NCBI GenBank assembly: GCA_903887415.1
Contig: CAISPO010000003.1
Location: forward strand, 62,001 to 126,000
Reading direction: 5' to 3'
Length of the DNA: 64,000 nt
Source: an uncultured Bacteroidota bacterium
Lineage (GTDB): Bacteria > Bacteroidota > Bacteroidia > Chitinophagales > Chitinophagaceae
A model generated the notes under the pieces. It made no database searches, had not been told where the DNA came from, and worked only from the letters and a program-made list of their open reading frames with translations. Both the position numbers and the translations under genes were made by a program. Position 1 is the stretch's first letter, and every line of letters begins with the position of its first letter. Shown in pieces: positions 26,944 to 36,664 of the stretch.

Positions 26944-28129
26944 ACGTGGCTGTGTTTGTTTTAGAACGCTTATAAATCGTACCAAAAACGAAAAGCAGTG
27001 CAAGCAACAAAGGTGCAAACTCAGGCAGCAGCAATCCTTGTATTTTGCATACATGAAGGAAAAAAGAGACAAAGATGAGCAGCATGGCTATCACAGCATA
27101 TCTGCCTTTTCCTTTTGGATTAAAAAACGCGATAAAAATATTCAGCGGCAGGCACCAGAGAATATTGAAATTATTAGCACAGCCCTGGTGGTCAGTAGCG
27201 AACCACATTACCAGTATCAGGCATCCCAATAAGCCGGTAACAACCAGGAGCAGAGTGCTCATGATCTTGCCCAGCAGTTTCAGTTTCTTTACAGTAAGCC
27301 CTGCAATAGTAAGTAGGGCAATGCCCAGGGTAAGCAATAAGGCATAGTTTAGCCCACCTTGTGCTGGCTGGCTGCCTGGCAGGATCAAAACCGGGGCAGT
27401 AGCTATCTTACGCCCGCTGACCGTGCTTCCTCCTACCCCATCCCGCAGATAATCCGGGAGAAACATGATGTCCGCATTGGTCATTGGCTTATCTATGCGG
27501 CTGCCTAGTAAAATATTCACACCAAGCCGGGTCCAGTAATCTCTATAAAAATAGACATTAATGATGTCCCGGAATGTAAGCCGCTTGCCCTCTGGTAGCG
27601 CCTGCCCAAAGTGAAATGCTTTGCCAAATACCTGTGGTTTTGGGAAGATGTCGCGGATGCGGGTGGCGCAGTTATCAAAAAAGAAATCGTACTTGTAATA
27701 TTTATTCTCGTTTTCTGCATTCCATTGCAGAAAATCATAAATGTGCTCCCTTTGTTTCCAGTCCAAAAGCAATTCCTGCTCTTCCACACTTCTTTTTGCC
27801 TGCACATATTCCTGCATGAATTCATTGAAAGTCATTACAGACAGGCAGTAATTGAGCTTGCCTTTCATAAATTGCATCTCGAAATCCGGCCCAAACTCAA
27901 AGGTGCCATAGTTGAATACCACGTCAGTATGGTTGGGCGTATCAATAACGCGTACCGCGGTATGGCCAAACACTTCCCATACTTCTTCATCGCCCGGCCC
28001 GCAGGTGAGCAGGCTTATGCGCAAATGGTCGCCTGCATGTTGCTGCACAATGTTACCAGCATCTGTTTGCGCAAATGCACCAAAATGAGCTGCAAGAGCA
28101 ACGAGGAGTATGCAAAACTTTTTTAGCAT
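26936..28129 (-). CDS. DUF4105 membrane protein
   Basis: A 397-residue exported/membrane protein. The signal peptide (to about 20) is followed by the DUF4105 domain (about 35-240), which has the features GDEEVWEVFGHTAVRVID and YDFFFDNCATRIRDIF; the conserved His and Cys resemble a papain-like or NlpC-like arrangement, but no function is established. The C-terminal third has five hydrophobic helices. Its stop overlaps the start of the broken hydrolase gene by eight bases, so the pair was an operon. Confidence 0.85.
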   Translation of the reverse strand: MLKKFCILLVALAAHFGAFAQTDAGNIVQQHAGDHLRISLLTCGPGDEEVWEVFGHTAVRVIDTPNHTDVVFNYGTFEFGPDFEMQFMKGKLNYCLSVMTFNEFMQEYVQAKRSVEEQELLLDWKQREHIYDFLQWNAENENKYYKYDFFFDNCATRIRDIFPKPQVFGKAFHFGQALPEGKRLTFRDIINVYFYRDYWTRLGVNILLGSRIDKPMTNADIMFLPDYLRDGVGGSTVSGRKIATAPVLILPGSQPAQGGLNYALLLTLGIALLTIAGLTVKKLKLLGKIMSTLLLVVTGLLGCLILVMWFATDHQGCANNFNILWCLPLNIFIAFFNPKGKGRYAVIAMLLIFVSFFLHVCKIQGLLLPEFAPLLLALLFVFGTIYKRSKTNTATYA

Positions 28130-28143
28130 GGTACAAAATAACG

Positions 28144-28171
28144 AAAGGCTGCCTTAATTAAGGCAGCCTTT
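28144..28171 (-). terminator. Terminator hairpin of the sdhCAB operon
   Basis: A perfect 12-base stem (AAAGGCTGCCTT / AAGGCAGCCTTT, loop AATT) lies 26 bases past the sdhB stop. Its T-run is short on the minus strand (CGTTATTTTG), but the stem itself is exceptionally strong. Confidence 0.7.
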
Positions 28172-28197
28172 ACAATAAAATATTGCTTTTAGTACTA

Positions 28198-28965
28198 TTA
28201 ATCCTTGCTTCCGGAGAAAACCGCACCGATGTACTCGCGGTTCAAACGGGCAATATTTTCAAGGGAAATCCCTTTAGGACATTCCGCCTCACATGCACCA
28301 ATGTTGGTACAACTACCGAAACCTTCCGTATCCATCTGGTGGATCATATTGGTAGCACGGGTCTTACGCTCAGGGTCTCCCTGTGGCAACAGAGCCAGGT
28401 GCGATACTTTAGCCGAAACGAAGAGCATGGCTGAGGTATTAGGACAAGCGGCAACGCATGCACCGCAACCAATACAAGTAGCAGCAGCAAAAGATTCATC
28501 TGCTTTTTGCTTGTCAATCGGCAACGCATTTGCATCCTGGGCATTACCTGTGTTTACAGAGATATAACCACCTGCAGCTATAATACGGTCGAAAGCAGAC
28601 CTGTCAACTACTAAGTCCCTGATAACCGGGAATGAATTGGCACGCCATGGCTCAACAACTATCGTATCGCCATCTTTGTACTCGCGCATGTGGAGCTGGC
28701 AGGTAGTAGTCTCGTGCCATGGGCCGTGCGCGCGGCCGTTGATGTACATGCTGCACATACCACAGATCCCCTCTCGGCAATCATGGTCGAATGCAACAGG
28801 CTCCTTGCCCTCAGCTACCAGTTTTTCATTAAGCACATCAAACATCTCCAGGAAAGACATCTCGGACGAAATATCACTCACCTTGAATGTTTCAAAATGG
28901 CCTTTAAAATCCTTGCTTTTTTGCCGCCACACCTTCAGGGTGAGGTTCATTTTATAGTGTTCCAT
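28198..28965 (-). CDS. sdhB: Succinate dehydrogenase/fumarate reductase iron-sulfur subunit
   Basis: SdhB carries electrons from SdhA to the membrane quinone site. The 255-residue protein has the [2Fe-2S] cluster motif [10 protein letters not shown] (residues about 64-73, plus the later Cys of TTCQLH) and the C-terminal pair of clusters [13 protein letters not shown] and [15 protein letters not shown]. The serine/cysteine pattern is normal. The likely start is ATG 28965, or ATG 28950 five codons in. It follows sdhA with a 45-base spacer containing repeats of CAATTTGACAATT. Confidence 0.96.
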   Translation of the reverse strand: MEHYKMNLTLKVWRQKSKDFKGHFETFKVSDISSEMSFLEMFDVLNEKLVAEGKEPVAFDHDCREGICGMCSMYINGRAHGPWHETTTCQLHMREYKDGDTIVVEPWRANSFPVIRDLVVDRSAFDRIIAAGGYISVNTGNAQDANALPIDKQKADESFAAATCIGCGACVAACPNTSAMLFVSAKVSHLALLPQGDPERKTRATNMIHQMDTEGFGSCTNIGACEAECPKGISLENIARLNREYIGAVFSGSKD

Positions 28966-29010
28966 ACCTTTTCAATTTGACAATTCGACAATTTGACAAT
29001 TAGCGAATGG

Positions 29011-30987
29011 TTATTTATAACTGCGTGCACTCGTATGCACTACTTCGTAATTGAGCGGTTCTTTGTGCAGTTCATATTGGCTATCACCCTTATATTCCCA
29101 TGCCGCTACATACATGTATTTTTCATCATCGCGGAGGGCTTCTCCGTCTTCAGTCTGGTACTCCTCGCGGAAGTGGCCGCCGCAGCTTTCATTGCGCTGC
29201 AGGGCGTCTATGCACATTAGTTCTCCCAGCTCCAGGAAGTCAGCTACCCTACCTGCTTTGTCCAGCTCGGGGTTGAACGACTTCACTTCACCCGGTATGC
29301 GCACATTAGCCCAGAATTCTTTTCTTAATGCCTTTATTTCCTCAATTGCTTCTGTGAGTCCTTTTGCATTGCGCCCCATGCCGCATTTGTCCCACATGAT
29401 CTTGCCCAGGCGTTTATGGAAACTCTCCACGCTTTCCTTTCCCTTGATATTCATCATGCGCTCTATGCGGTCATTTACATCCTTCTCAGCCTGCACGAAT
29501 GCCGGGTGATCCGTGGGTATCGCTTTAGTACGGATATCGTCCGCAAGGTTATTACCCAGCGTATATGGCACTACAAAGTAACCATCGGCCAACCCCTGCA
29601 TCAACGCCGAAGCACCCAGACGGTTAGCGCCGTGGTCGCTGAAGTTTGCTTCGCCTAAGGCATAGAGGCCTGGCACATTGGTCATCAGCTCATAGTCAAC
29701 CCACAAACCGCCCATGGTATAGTGCACTGCAGGATAAATACGCATAGGCACCTGGTAAGGATCCTCACCAGTGATCTTTGCATACATATCAAACAGGTTG
29801 CCGTACTTTTCCTTCACAACCGCAACCCCTAATTTATAAACCGTTGCTTTATCCGCATTTGCAATACCCTGCTTGCGTACTTCCACATGGCCGTAGCGCT
29901 CAAAAGCCGAAGCGAAATCCAGGTAAACTGCCATTTTAGACGAGCCTACTCCATAACCTGCGTCACAGCGCTCCTTAGCCGCGCGGCTAGCCACGTCACG
30001 GGGCACCAGGTTACCAAATGCAGGATACCTTCTTTCCAGGTAGTAATCACGCTCTTCTTCCGGTATATCAAATGGCTTGCGTTTGTCGTCTTTTTGTTTG
30101 GGCACCCATATCCGCCCGTCATTGCGCAGCGACTCAGACATCAGCGTCAGCTTCGATTGATGATCTCCACTCACAGGGATGCAGGTAGGGTGAATCTGCG
30201 TGAAACAAGGATTACCAAAATAAGCGCCCTGCTTGTGTGCTTTCCATGCAGCAGTAACATTACTGCCCATAGCGTTCGTGGAGAGATAGAATACATTACC
30301 ATAACCACCCGTACACAACAGCACTGCATGGCCAAAATGGCGCTCCAACTCACCGGTCACCAGGTTGCGGGCTATAATGCCGCGTGCCTTACCATCTATC
30401 TTCACCACCTCAAGCATCTCATGGCGGGAATACATATCCACATTACCCAGGGATATCTGGCGTTCCAGGCCCTGGTAAGCGCCTATCAGTAATTGCTGAC
30501 CAGTTTGGCCGGCAGCGTAAAATGTACGCTGCACCTGGGTACCACCAAAAGACCGGTTACTAAGCAGTCCGCCATATTCACGGGCAAAGGGAACGCCCTG
30601 TGCCACGCATTGGTCTATAATGTTCGCACTTACTTCGGCAAGGCGATAGACATTTCCCTCACGGGCGCGGTAGTCACCCCCCTTGATAGTATCGTAAAAC
30701 AGGCGGTAAGTGCTGTCGCCATCGTTCTGGTAGTTCTTTGCGGCGTTGATACCTCCTTGTGCCGCAATAGAATGCGCGCGGCGGGGACTGTCCTGAAAAC
30801 AAAATGCTTTTACTTTATAGCCCATCTCCCCGAGAGAAGCCGCAGCAGAAGCGCCGGCAAGGCCCGTGCCCACTACTATGACCTCTATCTGGCGTTTGTT
30901 TGCCGGATTTACCAGCTTACAGGTGGACTTATATGTTTTCCATTTGGACTCTAACGGACCGGCTGGTATTTTAGAATTTAGTTCCAT
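29011..30987 (-). CDS. sdhA: Succinate dehydrogenase/fumarate reductase flavoprotein subunit
   Basis: SdhA oxidises succinate at a covalently bound FAD. The 658-residue protein begins with the Rossmann motif ([21 protein letters not shown]), has the FAD-linking histidine in [18 protein letters not shown], and keeps the catalytic region ([42 protein letters not shown]). It is slightly longer than the Proteobacterial form, as is usual for the class with a single cytochrome b subunit. The order sdhC-sdhA-sdhB is the Bacteroidota arrangement. Confidence 0.97.
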   Translation of the reverse strand: MELNSKIPAGPLESKWKTYKSTCKLVNPANKRQIEVIVVGTGLAGASAAASLGEMGYKVKAFCFQDSPRRAHSIAAQGGINAAKNYQNDGDSTYRLFYDTIKGGDYRAREGNVYRLAEVSANIIDQCVAQGVPFAREYGGLLSNRSFGGTQVQRTFYAAGQTGQQLLIGAYQGLERQISLGNVDMYSRHEMLEVVKIDGKARGIIARNLVTGELERHFGHAVLLCTGGYGNVFYLSTNAMGSNVTAAWKAHKQGAYFGNPCFTQIHPTCIPVSGDHQSKLTLMSESLRNDGRIWVPKQKDDKRKPFDIPEEERDYYLERRYPAFGNLVPRDVASRAAKERCDAGYGVGSSKMAVYLDFASAFERYGHVEVRKQGIANADKATVYKLGVAVVKEKYGNLFDMYAKITGEDPYQVPMRIYPAVHYTMGGLWVDYELMTNVPGLYALGEANFSDHGANRLGASALMQGLADGYFVVPYTLGNNLADDIRTKAIPTDHPAFVQAEKDVNDRIERMMNIKGKESVESFHKRLGKIMWDKCGMGRNAKGLTEAIEEIKALRKEFWANVRIPGEVKSFNPELDKAGRVADFLELGELMCIDALQRNESCGGHFREEYQTEDGEALRDDEKYMYVAAWEYKGDSQYELHKEPLNYEVVHTSARSYK

Positions 30988-31061
30988 AAACTTGATACTT
31001 ATTCTTGAATGCTTAATATGCTGATCTGACTACTTGGATTTTGGAATTTTATTTTTGGAAT

Positions 31062-31730
31062 TTACGACACCCAATGCATATAAAAAGAAACAGGCATCAA
31101 AGCAAATATCACAGGAACAACAATGGAGAATGCCACACCTATCGTCTTTATCATGCCTTTGTACTTGTGCGTGCCGAGGCCCAAGGTCTGGAAGGCGCTG
31201 TAAAACCCATGTAGCAGGTGCCAGCCCAGGGCAATACAACCGAGCACGTAAACAACTACCACCCATGTAGTCTGGAATTCATCGCGCATCATAGCATAAA
31301 GATCCAGTTCCCCGCTGCCGAAAGTCATCGAATAACGGTTAGGCCCCCAGAACTTGGAAAGGTGCAGAATAAGGAACAACAACACAAGTGTACCGAGCAG
31401 CGCCATGGAACGGCTGTACCAGGGGCTGGTTTTGTTACCCGCACTCACGGCATATCCCACACTTCTCCGCGACCGGTTCTTAGCCCAAAGCAATAACCCC
31501 TGCACAATATGAAGTATCAAAAAAGCAAACAGGCCGATCTCCACGGTACGGATCACAAAATTAGTCCCCATAAAATGGGCCGCCTCTTTAAAACGGGTAC
31601 CCCCATCCTGGTAAAATATCTGGGCATTGATGTAACAATGGACAAGGAGGAAGGTAATAAGAAATAATCCGGTGAGAGACATTTGCAATTTCTTACCAAT
31701 AGAAGTGCTGAAAGATTGTTTCCAGTTCAT
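31062..31730 (-). CDS. sdhC: Succinate dehydrogenase cytochrome b subunit
   Basis: The membrane anchor of complex II: 222 residues with five hydrophobic helices and histidines placed for two b hemes (LLVHCYINAQIF, LILHIVQGLLLW, LILHLSKFWG, HLLHGFYSAFQTLGLGTHKYKG). This is the B-type anchor, one subunit with two hemes and no SdhD. It is the first gene of the operon and has a TAnnTTTG promoter box 44 bases upstream. Confidence 0.95.
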   Translation of the reverse strand: MNWKQSFSTSIGKKLQMSLTGLFLITFLLVHCYINAQIFYQDGGTRFKEAAHFMGTNFVIRTVEIGLFAFLILHIVQGLLLWAKNRSRRSVGYAVSAGNKTSPWYSRSMALLGTLVLLFLILHLSKFWGPNRYSMTFGSGELDLYAMMRDEFQTTWVVVVYVLGCIALGWHLLHGFYSAFQTLGLGTHKYKGMIKTIGVAFSIVVPVIFALMPVSFYMHWVS

Positions 31731-31774
31731 AAGATCCGGCTGTATTTAAAATGTAATTTTTTTGGAATGCGGTG

Positions 31775-31805
31775 CAAAGATAATCTAAAAGCGGAAACGC
31801 CTAAA
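31775..31805 (-). promoter_or_regulatory. Promoter of sdhCAB (TATCTTTG)
   Basis: TATCTTTG (31782-31775, minus strand) fits the -7 consensus, and TTTA (31805-31802) lies exactly 19 bases upstream in the -33 position. The predicted start gives a leader of about 40 bases before sdhC. Confidence 0.6.
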
Positions 31806-31860
31806 CAGCTTTTGCACAGTTTATTAACCGTGACCGTTTATTGAATTATTTAGAATGCCA

Positions 31861-31868
31861 TATCTTTG
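31861..31868 (+). promoter_or_regulatory. -7 box TATCTTTG of the RelB/RelE-type module
   Basis: A rightward TATCTTTG lies 49 bases before the antitoxin ATG, with TTG at 31841-31843 (17 bases upstream). The box is divergent from the sdhC promoter. Confidence 0.5.
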
Positions 31869-31917
31869 TTACGGCAGGCGGTTACCCTTGCGAACATATT
31901 AGTAAAAGACGATCAAC

Positions 31918-32124
31918 ATGATAAATAAGAATCAATTCATTACCGATGCAGGCGGGAGGAAAGTAGCGGTTATCCTTAACATGAAGGATTATGAAAAAAT
32001 GTTGGAGGAATTGGATGAATACAACTGCATCAAGGCCTATGACAAAGCCAAAGCGCGAAAACAAGAGTTTATTCCGGCCGCAGATGTTTTTAAGACCATT
32101 GAGCAAAAACGGAAACAAAACTGA
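31918..32124 (+). CDS. RelB/Phd-type antitoxin
   Basis: A 68-residue antitoxin-like protein. The N-terminal half fits the Phd/YefM-type DNA-binding fold (FITDAGGRKVAVILNMKDYEKMLEELDE), and the C-terminal half is a charged helical tail (KAYDKAKARKQEFIPAADVF) that would wrap the toxin. Its TGA overlaps the toxin ATG by one base (TGATG), the usual coupling for such modules. Autorepression of its own promoter is expected for the family. Confidence 0.8.
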   Translation: MINKNQFITDAGGRKVAVILNMKDYEKMLEELDEYNCIKAYDKAKARKQEFIPAADVFKTIEQKRKQN

Positions 32125-32375
32125 TGTACCGGTTACTAATTGAAAAGCAGGTAGAAAAACAACTGGAGAAAATACCACCGCCTGACTATACGCGGGTAAA
32201 AAGTACCATCCTTAATTTGGCTTCAAATCCTCGGCCTGTAGGCTATAAAAAACTTAAAGGAAGGATAGGATATCGGATAAAACAAGGAGACTACAGAATA
32301 ATCTATGATATTAATGATCATGTATTAACAGTGCTTATTCTTGCAGCAGGTCATAGAAAAGATATCTATGAATAA
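32124..32375 (+). CDS. RelE/ParE-family toxin
   Basis: An 83-residue toxin-like protein with the RelE/ParE layout: N-terminal helix (YRLLIEKQVEKQLEKIPPPDYTRVKSTI), a short loop (LASNPRPVGYKKLKGRIG) and the C-terminal strands YRIKQGDYRIIYDINDHVLTVLIL ending AAGHRKDIYE. Family members cleave ribosome-bound mRNA (RelE) or poison gyrase (ParE); which applies here is not clear, though the GDYRIIYDI and HRKDIYE pieces fit RelE better. Confidence 0.85.
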   Translation: MYRLLIEKQVEKQLEKIPPPDYTRVKSTILNLASNPRPVGYKKLKGRIGYRIKQGDYRIIYDINDHVLTVLILAAGHRKDIYE

Positions 32376-32513
32376 TTAGGCAATAAATTTCAAGGATGCT
32401 AATTCGATACCGCCGACAAAATATTTACACCACTGTAGCGTTTACAATTTATCAAACTCCTCACTTTGCACATCATGAGGAAAACCCTGTTACAGAGGCT
32501 GGTTGTTTTTAAT

Positions 32514-32521
32514 TACATTTG
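32514..32521 (+). promoter_or_regulatory. -7 box TACATTTG of the ExbB gene
   Basis: TACATTTG matches the consensus and ends 18 bases before ATG 32540. It overlaps the in-frame TTG at 32519, which therefore cannot be the translation start. No good -33 element. Confidence 0.55.
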
Positions 32522-32539
32522 TTTACCCAAATTTCATAC

Positions 32540-33265
32540 ATGCATATATTTAATGTTTTGCTGCTCCAGGCTACTGCCACAGTTCCAACTGCCGTAACGG
32601 ATAGCGCCGCAAAAGCAGCGGCCGCCGCAGCCGCTGCGGTACCCGTAGAAAAAATATCCCTGTTTCACCTTCTAATGGAGGGCGGCGCATTGATGATACC
32701 GCTGCTCCTTTGCTCCCTGATACTGGTGTATGTGTTTTATGATCGTTTTATGGCGATACGCAAAGCATCGGTTATAGACCCTTCGTTGATGGCGCGTATT
32801 AAAGATCAATTGGAGGCTGGCAATAAAGAAAAAGCAATTGCCACTTGCAAGAGTGTGAACACCCCGGTAGCACGTGTAATTGAAAAAGGAGTTAGCCGCA
32901 TGGGTAAACCAATAGATTACATAGAAAAATCTATGGAGAACACCGGCAGGCTGGAAGTATATCAACTGGAAAAGAATTTATCCGTTCTTTCTACGATCGC
33001 GGGCATTGCACCAATATTTGGTTTCCTTGGCACCATCGCCGGTATGATCATCCTTTTCTTCAATGTGCAGCACCAGGGATTTTCGCTGGAGACTATTGCG
33101 GGTGGTATCTATACAAAGATGGTAACCTCAGCAACTGGCCTTATTATAGGTTTACTGGCATATATGAGCTATGCTTATCTGAATACACAAGTGGGCAAAA
33201 ATGTTAATCGTATAGAAGCTGCGTCTGCCGAATTTCTGGATTTTATACAGGATACCACTAACTAA
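32540..33265 (+). CDS. exbB: MotA/TolQ/ExbB proton channel protein
   Basis: A 241-residue inner-membrane protein that, with ExbD, couples the proton gradient to TonB-dependent transport or similar work. It has an N-terminal helix, an Ala-rich stretch (AKAAAAAAAAVP) and the MotA/TolQ/ExbB core with helices near residues 40-60, 145-170 and 195-215. Core elements (GIAPIFGFLGTIAGMIILF, IYTKMVTSATGLIIGLLAY) are intact. The ATG at 32540 is preferred to an upstream TTG inside the promoter. The next gene starts nine bases after its stop. Confidence 0.92.
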   Translation: MHIFNVLLLQATATVPTAVTDSAAKAAAAAAAAVPVEKISLFHLLMEGGALMIPLLLCSLILVYVFYDRFMAIRKASVIDPSLMARIKDQLEAGNKEKAIATCKSVNTPVARVIEKGVSRMGKPIDYIEKSMENTGRLEVYQLEKNLSVLSTIAGIAPIFGFLGTIAGMIILFFNVQHQGFSLETIAGGIYTKMVTSATGLIIGLLAYMSYAYLNTQVGKNVNRIEAASAEFLDFIQDTTN

Positions 33266-33274
33266 GAACCTAAG

Positions 33275-33679
33275 ATGCAAATAAAAAGACGTTTACCACA
33301 TGATCCGCAAGGACATTCATCTGCACTGAATGACATTTTGTTCATTCTGCTGCTGTTCTTTCTTATTATTTCCACACTTGCCAATCCTAATGTGGTAAAG
33401 CTGAGCATACCCAAAGCCAAGAGCGATACAAAGGCCAAACAAACCGTCGTTGTTTCTATTAATGACAAGCAGGAATTCTTTGTGGGTACCCGCCCGGTGG
33501 TCCTCGATTCGCTAAAACCTTTTATTTCCAGCGCCATAGCAAAATCGCAGGACGCAGAACCTACCGTGGTTATCAATGCTGATAAGCAGGCAACAGCTGA
33601 TAATATTGTAGCCGTGATGCGTGCCGCACACGAGCTAAATCTTAAAACCGTTCTGGCAGTAGAAAATAACAGCCGCTAA
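33275..33679 (+). CDS. exbD: ExbD/TolR biopolymer transport protein
   Basis: A 134-residue partner of ExbB, with one transmembrane helix (about 20-40) that contains the essential aspartate (LNDILFILLLFF) and a periplasmic domain ending ELNLKTVLAV. Bacteroidota often have several ExbD copies, whereas only one is here. The gene overlaps the metalloprotease start by one base (TAATG), so the three genes form an operon. Confidence 0.92.
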   Translation: MQIKRRLPHDPQGHSSALNDILFILLLFFLIISTLANPNVVKLSIPKAKSDTKAKQTVVVSINDKQEFFVGTRPVVLDSLKPFISSAIAKSQDAEPTVVINADKQATADNIVAVMRAAHELNLKTVLAVENNSR

Positions 33680-34482
33680 TGTTCTTAAAAGAATATCGTA
33701 TGATAGTTGTGGCGGCGATATTAGTTCTCGCTAATATCTTTTGGTACGTCCGGCATCGCCGCCAACAAAAGAAGCTTGCAGAAACGGTCCTTCCCTCCAA
33801 TGCCACGCAACTGCTCACTGAAAACGTACCTTTTTACAATAAACTGAGTGATAAAGACAAGGCCCTATTTGAGGCTAGGATAAAGGATTTCCTTGCCCAT
33901 ACTACTGTTCGTGGCGTAGAAGTGGAAGTAGATGACCTCGACCGGATACTCATAGCATCCGGTGCCATAATGCTCATCTTTTCTTTCCCGGATTGGAAGT
34001 ACAATAACATATCAGAAATACTACTGTACCCCAGCTCGTTTGACCGCCAATTCAGCCAGGATGCCCCGGAACGTAATGTGCTGGGCATGGTGGGAGACGG
34101 CGCCATGCATCGCGAGATGATCTTATCCAAAAGATCCTTGCGGGCATCATTTTCGAATCCGGCAGACGGAGAAAACACCGTACTCCATGAATTTGCCCAC
34201 CTTATCGACAAGGCCGATGGAGCGACTGATGGTATACCTGAGTACCTGTTATCAAAGCCGCAGGTGCTGCCGTGGATAAGCCTTGTACGTGAGACGATCA
34301 ATCAAATGAGGGCAAGCGGACATTCAGACATTGATCTGTACGGCGCAACAAACGAAACAGAATTCTTCGCGGTTATCACCGAATATTTCTTCGAGCAGCC
34401 TGGCAAACTGAAAGAACACCACCCGGAGCTATTTTCCATGCTGGAGCAAATGTTCCATCCGCAGGCTGCACCGAAGAACTAA
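33679..34482 (+). CDS. Zinc-dependent peptidase, MtfA-like
   Basis: A 267-residue protein of the M90 (MtfA) family with a single N-terminal membrane helix (MIVVAAILVLANIFWYV). The zinc site HEFAH is at residues 170-174, with the third ligand likely Glu in NETEFFAVITEYFFEQ. In E. coli, MtfA binds and inactivates the Mlc repressor; there is no evidence for the same partner here. Its placement behind ExbB/ExbD with a one-base overlap suggests cotranscription, but no functional link is established. Confidence 0.88.
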   Translation: MFLKEYRMIVVAAILVLANIFWYVRHRRQQKKLAETVLPSNATQLLTENVPFYNKLSDKDKALFEARIKDFLAHTTVRGVEVEVDDLDRILIASGAIMLIFSFPDWKYNNISEILLYPSSFDRQFSQDAPERNVLGMVGDGAMHREMILSKRSLRASFSNPADGENTVLHEFAHLIDKADGATDGIPEYLLSKPQVLPWISLVRETINQMRASGHSDIDLYGATNETEFFAVITEYFFEQPGKLKEHHPELFSMLEQMFHPQAAPKN

Positions 34483-34501
34483 TTTTTACTACTTTTCGGC
34501 A

Positions 34502-35833
34502 ATGAGCATAAAGCCCCGTCTTAGCCGTTTTGATCTGACCATGATCGTAATAAGCCTGGTCATAGGAATGGGCATTTTCAAAACACCAAGCGTAGTGGCA
34601 CTGAAGGCCGGCAACGTATGGCTGTTCTTTGGTGCCTGGATATTTGGCGGCATCGTTAGTCTCTGCGGTGCGCTTACTTTCGCAGAGATCGGCGCCAGGT
34701 ATCCCAATGCAGGTGGGTTTTACAAAACGCTTTCTTTTTGCTATCACCCTGCCCTGGCATTCATGGTGGAATGGGTGCTTGCCCTGGCAAACATCGCCTC
34801 CATAGCAGCAGTGGCGCTCATCGGCTCGGAGTATATTAATCCCATACTGATGCCGCCCAGCCTGCAGAACGATACCGGAATAAAGATCATCACTATTTCT
34901 TCAGTGCTCATATTATATGTGGTCAACTACCTCGGCATAAAGATGAGTGCACGCTTTCAAAACCTGCTGACGATCTTCAAGGTCACAATGATCATTTTGC
35001 TCTGCGCTGCTGTCTTCAAGCATGATGTACCTCCCGCAATTACCACAGTCATTCCCCAAAGCAAAAATATCATCACTGCATTCGGCTTGTGCCTGATCCC
35101 TGTTTTCTTTACCTATACCGGCTACGCACTCACCATTAACTTCGGCGCCGATATCTTGAATGCCAAACGCAATATTCCCCGTGCCATCTTCTGGGGCATA
35201 GGCACCGTCATCGTGTTATACATGGCTATAAATTTCGCTTACTACAAAGTGTTGGGTTTCGGCGGATTGCAACAGACTGATGTCCTGGCTGCGAAGATGG
35301 CGGGAATCGTGTTTGGCGAAATGGGCTATAAGATCACATCATTGCTGATGTTCTTATCAGTGATGGCCTATACCAACGTCTATATACTATCTAACCCCCG
35401 CGTTTTCTATGCAATGGCAGAAGATGGTGTATTGCCTAAGATATTTGAGCGGGTAAATCCCAAAACGCAGGTGCAGGAATTTTGCATGACCGTATATGTT
35501 GCAGCTATCCTTGTACTTCTGTTCTGCGCCGGCTCATTCTCGGCACTGCTGAGCTATACTATGTTCTTTAACACCATCGGCATTACACTTGGGGCAATCG
35601 CCATTTTCATACTACGCAAAAAGACGAAAGAACTGGATGGCACTGGCATCTTCACTATCCGCTGGTATCCGATCGTGCCATTGGTTTTTATTGCTGCCTA
35701 TATTTTTGTAACGATCAGTATATTCGTTGACAACCCGCAGGCATGCTTTGTGTGCCTTGGTGCGTTTGCCGTAGGATTGATTATTTACTACGCTGCAACC
35801 CGTCACACTGACATTACAACCAACAACGCATAG
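34502..35833 (+). CDS. APC-family amino acid permease
   Basis: A 443-residue inner-membrane transporter with 12 predicted helices and the APC signatures at the N-terminus (LVIGMGIFKTPSVVALKAG, FGGIVSLCGALTFAEIGARYPNAGGFY). The substrate cannot be read, but an amino acid or polyamine is typical. The stop overlaps the convergent DUF3667 gene by 31 bases (35803-35833). Confidence 0.92.
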   Translation: MSIKPRLSRFDLTMIVISLVIGMGIFKTPSVVALKAGNVWLFFGAWIFGGIVSLCGALTFAEIGARYPNAGGFYKTLSFCYHPALAFMVEWVLALANIASIAAVALIGSEYINPILMPPSLQNDTGIKIITISSVLILYVVNYLGIKMSARFQNLLTIFKVTMIILLCAAVFKHDVPPAITTVIPQSKNIITAFGLCLIPVFFTYTGYALTINFGADILNAKRNIPRAIFWGIGTVIVLYMAINFAYYKVLGFGGLQQTDVLAAKMAGIVFGEMGYKITSLLMFLSVMAYTNVYILSNPRVFYAMAEDGVLPKIFERVNPKTQVQEFCMTVYVAAILVLLFCAGSFSALLSYTMFFNTIGITLGAIAIFILRKKTKELDGTGIFTIRWYPIVPLVFIAAYIFVTISIFVDNPQACFVCLGAFAVGLIIYYAATRHTDITTNNA

Positions 35834-36660
35834 ATAAGCATGATCACTCCAAGCAGTATGGCATAGCTGATGCCCAATACAAACGTATTAAGAACGGCTC
35901 GTCCCCATTTCGCGCCGTATGCATTGTGCATGGCACGTACCATGTAGTATCCGCTCACAACAAACGTAATGGCATACAGCCACGCTTGCACCCCTTTTGG
36001 AAAAGGGAAGTTCTCAAATACGGAAATAGAAAACCAGAAAGAATGATAGTGCAAAGCAAAAATAGCATGGTCCACAAAAAAGGTATTCTTGCGCCTGATG
36101 AACAACAGCTTCAAAATCAGCGCCATCACGGGTATCATGAAAAAGAATATCTTAGGCAGATTATGGGCGATGGTCTCGTTTAGAAATTCGTTGTAATCGC
36201 CATGCTTTTGCTCGATCTTCCTGAATTTACTGGTTACGTATTGGTCAAATTTGGAACCGGTTGCTACTGTCAACGAATTCGTCCGCGCCTGTCCTGCTGC
36301 AACGGTATCTATTCCTGATTTACGCTCATTGAAATCAACCAATTTCGGCTTCGAAGCCATACTCAACGCCAGCAAAAAGTAAACAGCGCTTATAAAAATG
36401 TAAAGAGATACAGGAGGTATATAACGCATTCGCTGCTTATTCCAATAGGCTACCGTGAGCTTTCCGGGGCTAAACCATAGCGCCTTCATAGTTTGCCAGA
36501 ACTTGGAATCGTAGTGAAAATAATGGCCGATAAAGTGCGTTACCAACCCCCAAAACGTCTCTTTATGCAAGTGCGTCTCCTGCCCGCATTGCGAACAATA
36601 GTTACCGTTTGCATGATGCCCGCAGTTCGGGCATACTATTGTTCCTTCGTTGTGCGACAT
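35803..36660 (-). CDS. DUF3667 membrane protein with N-terminal zinc ribbon
   Basis: A 285-residue protein. The N-terminus carries a zinc ribbon (CPNCGHHANGNYCSQCGQE), followed by the DUF3667 segment (TFWGLVTHFIGHYFHYDSKF, LWFSPGKLTVAYWNKQRMRYIPP) and four to five membrane helices. Function unknown; common in Bacteroidota. ATG 36660 is chosen: it precedes the zinc ribbon, and a perfect TATATTTG promoter box lies only four bases before it, implying a leaderless mRNA. It is convergent with the permease. Confidence 0.88.
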   Translation of the reverse strand: MSHNEGTIVCPNCGHHANGNYCSQCGQETHLHKETFWGLVTHFIGHYFHYDSKFWQTMKALWFSPGKLTVAYWNKQRMRYIPPVSLYIFISAVYFLLALSMASKPKLVDFNERKSGIDTVAAGQARTNSLTVATGSKFDQYVTSKFRKIEQKHGDYNEFLNETIAHNLPKIFFFMIPVMALILKLLFIRRKNTFFVDHAIFALHYHSFWFSISVFENFPFPKGVQAWLYAITFVVSGYYMVRAMHNAYGAKWGRAVLNTFVLGISYAILLGVIMLIYALLVVMSV

Positions 36661-36664
36661 AGGC

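Noticed and set aside
28966-29010. Tandem CAATTTGACAATT units between sdhA and sdhB
   Set aside because: Short low-complexity spacer repeats inside an operon; no sign of a regulatory role.
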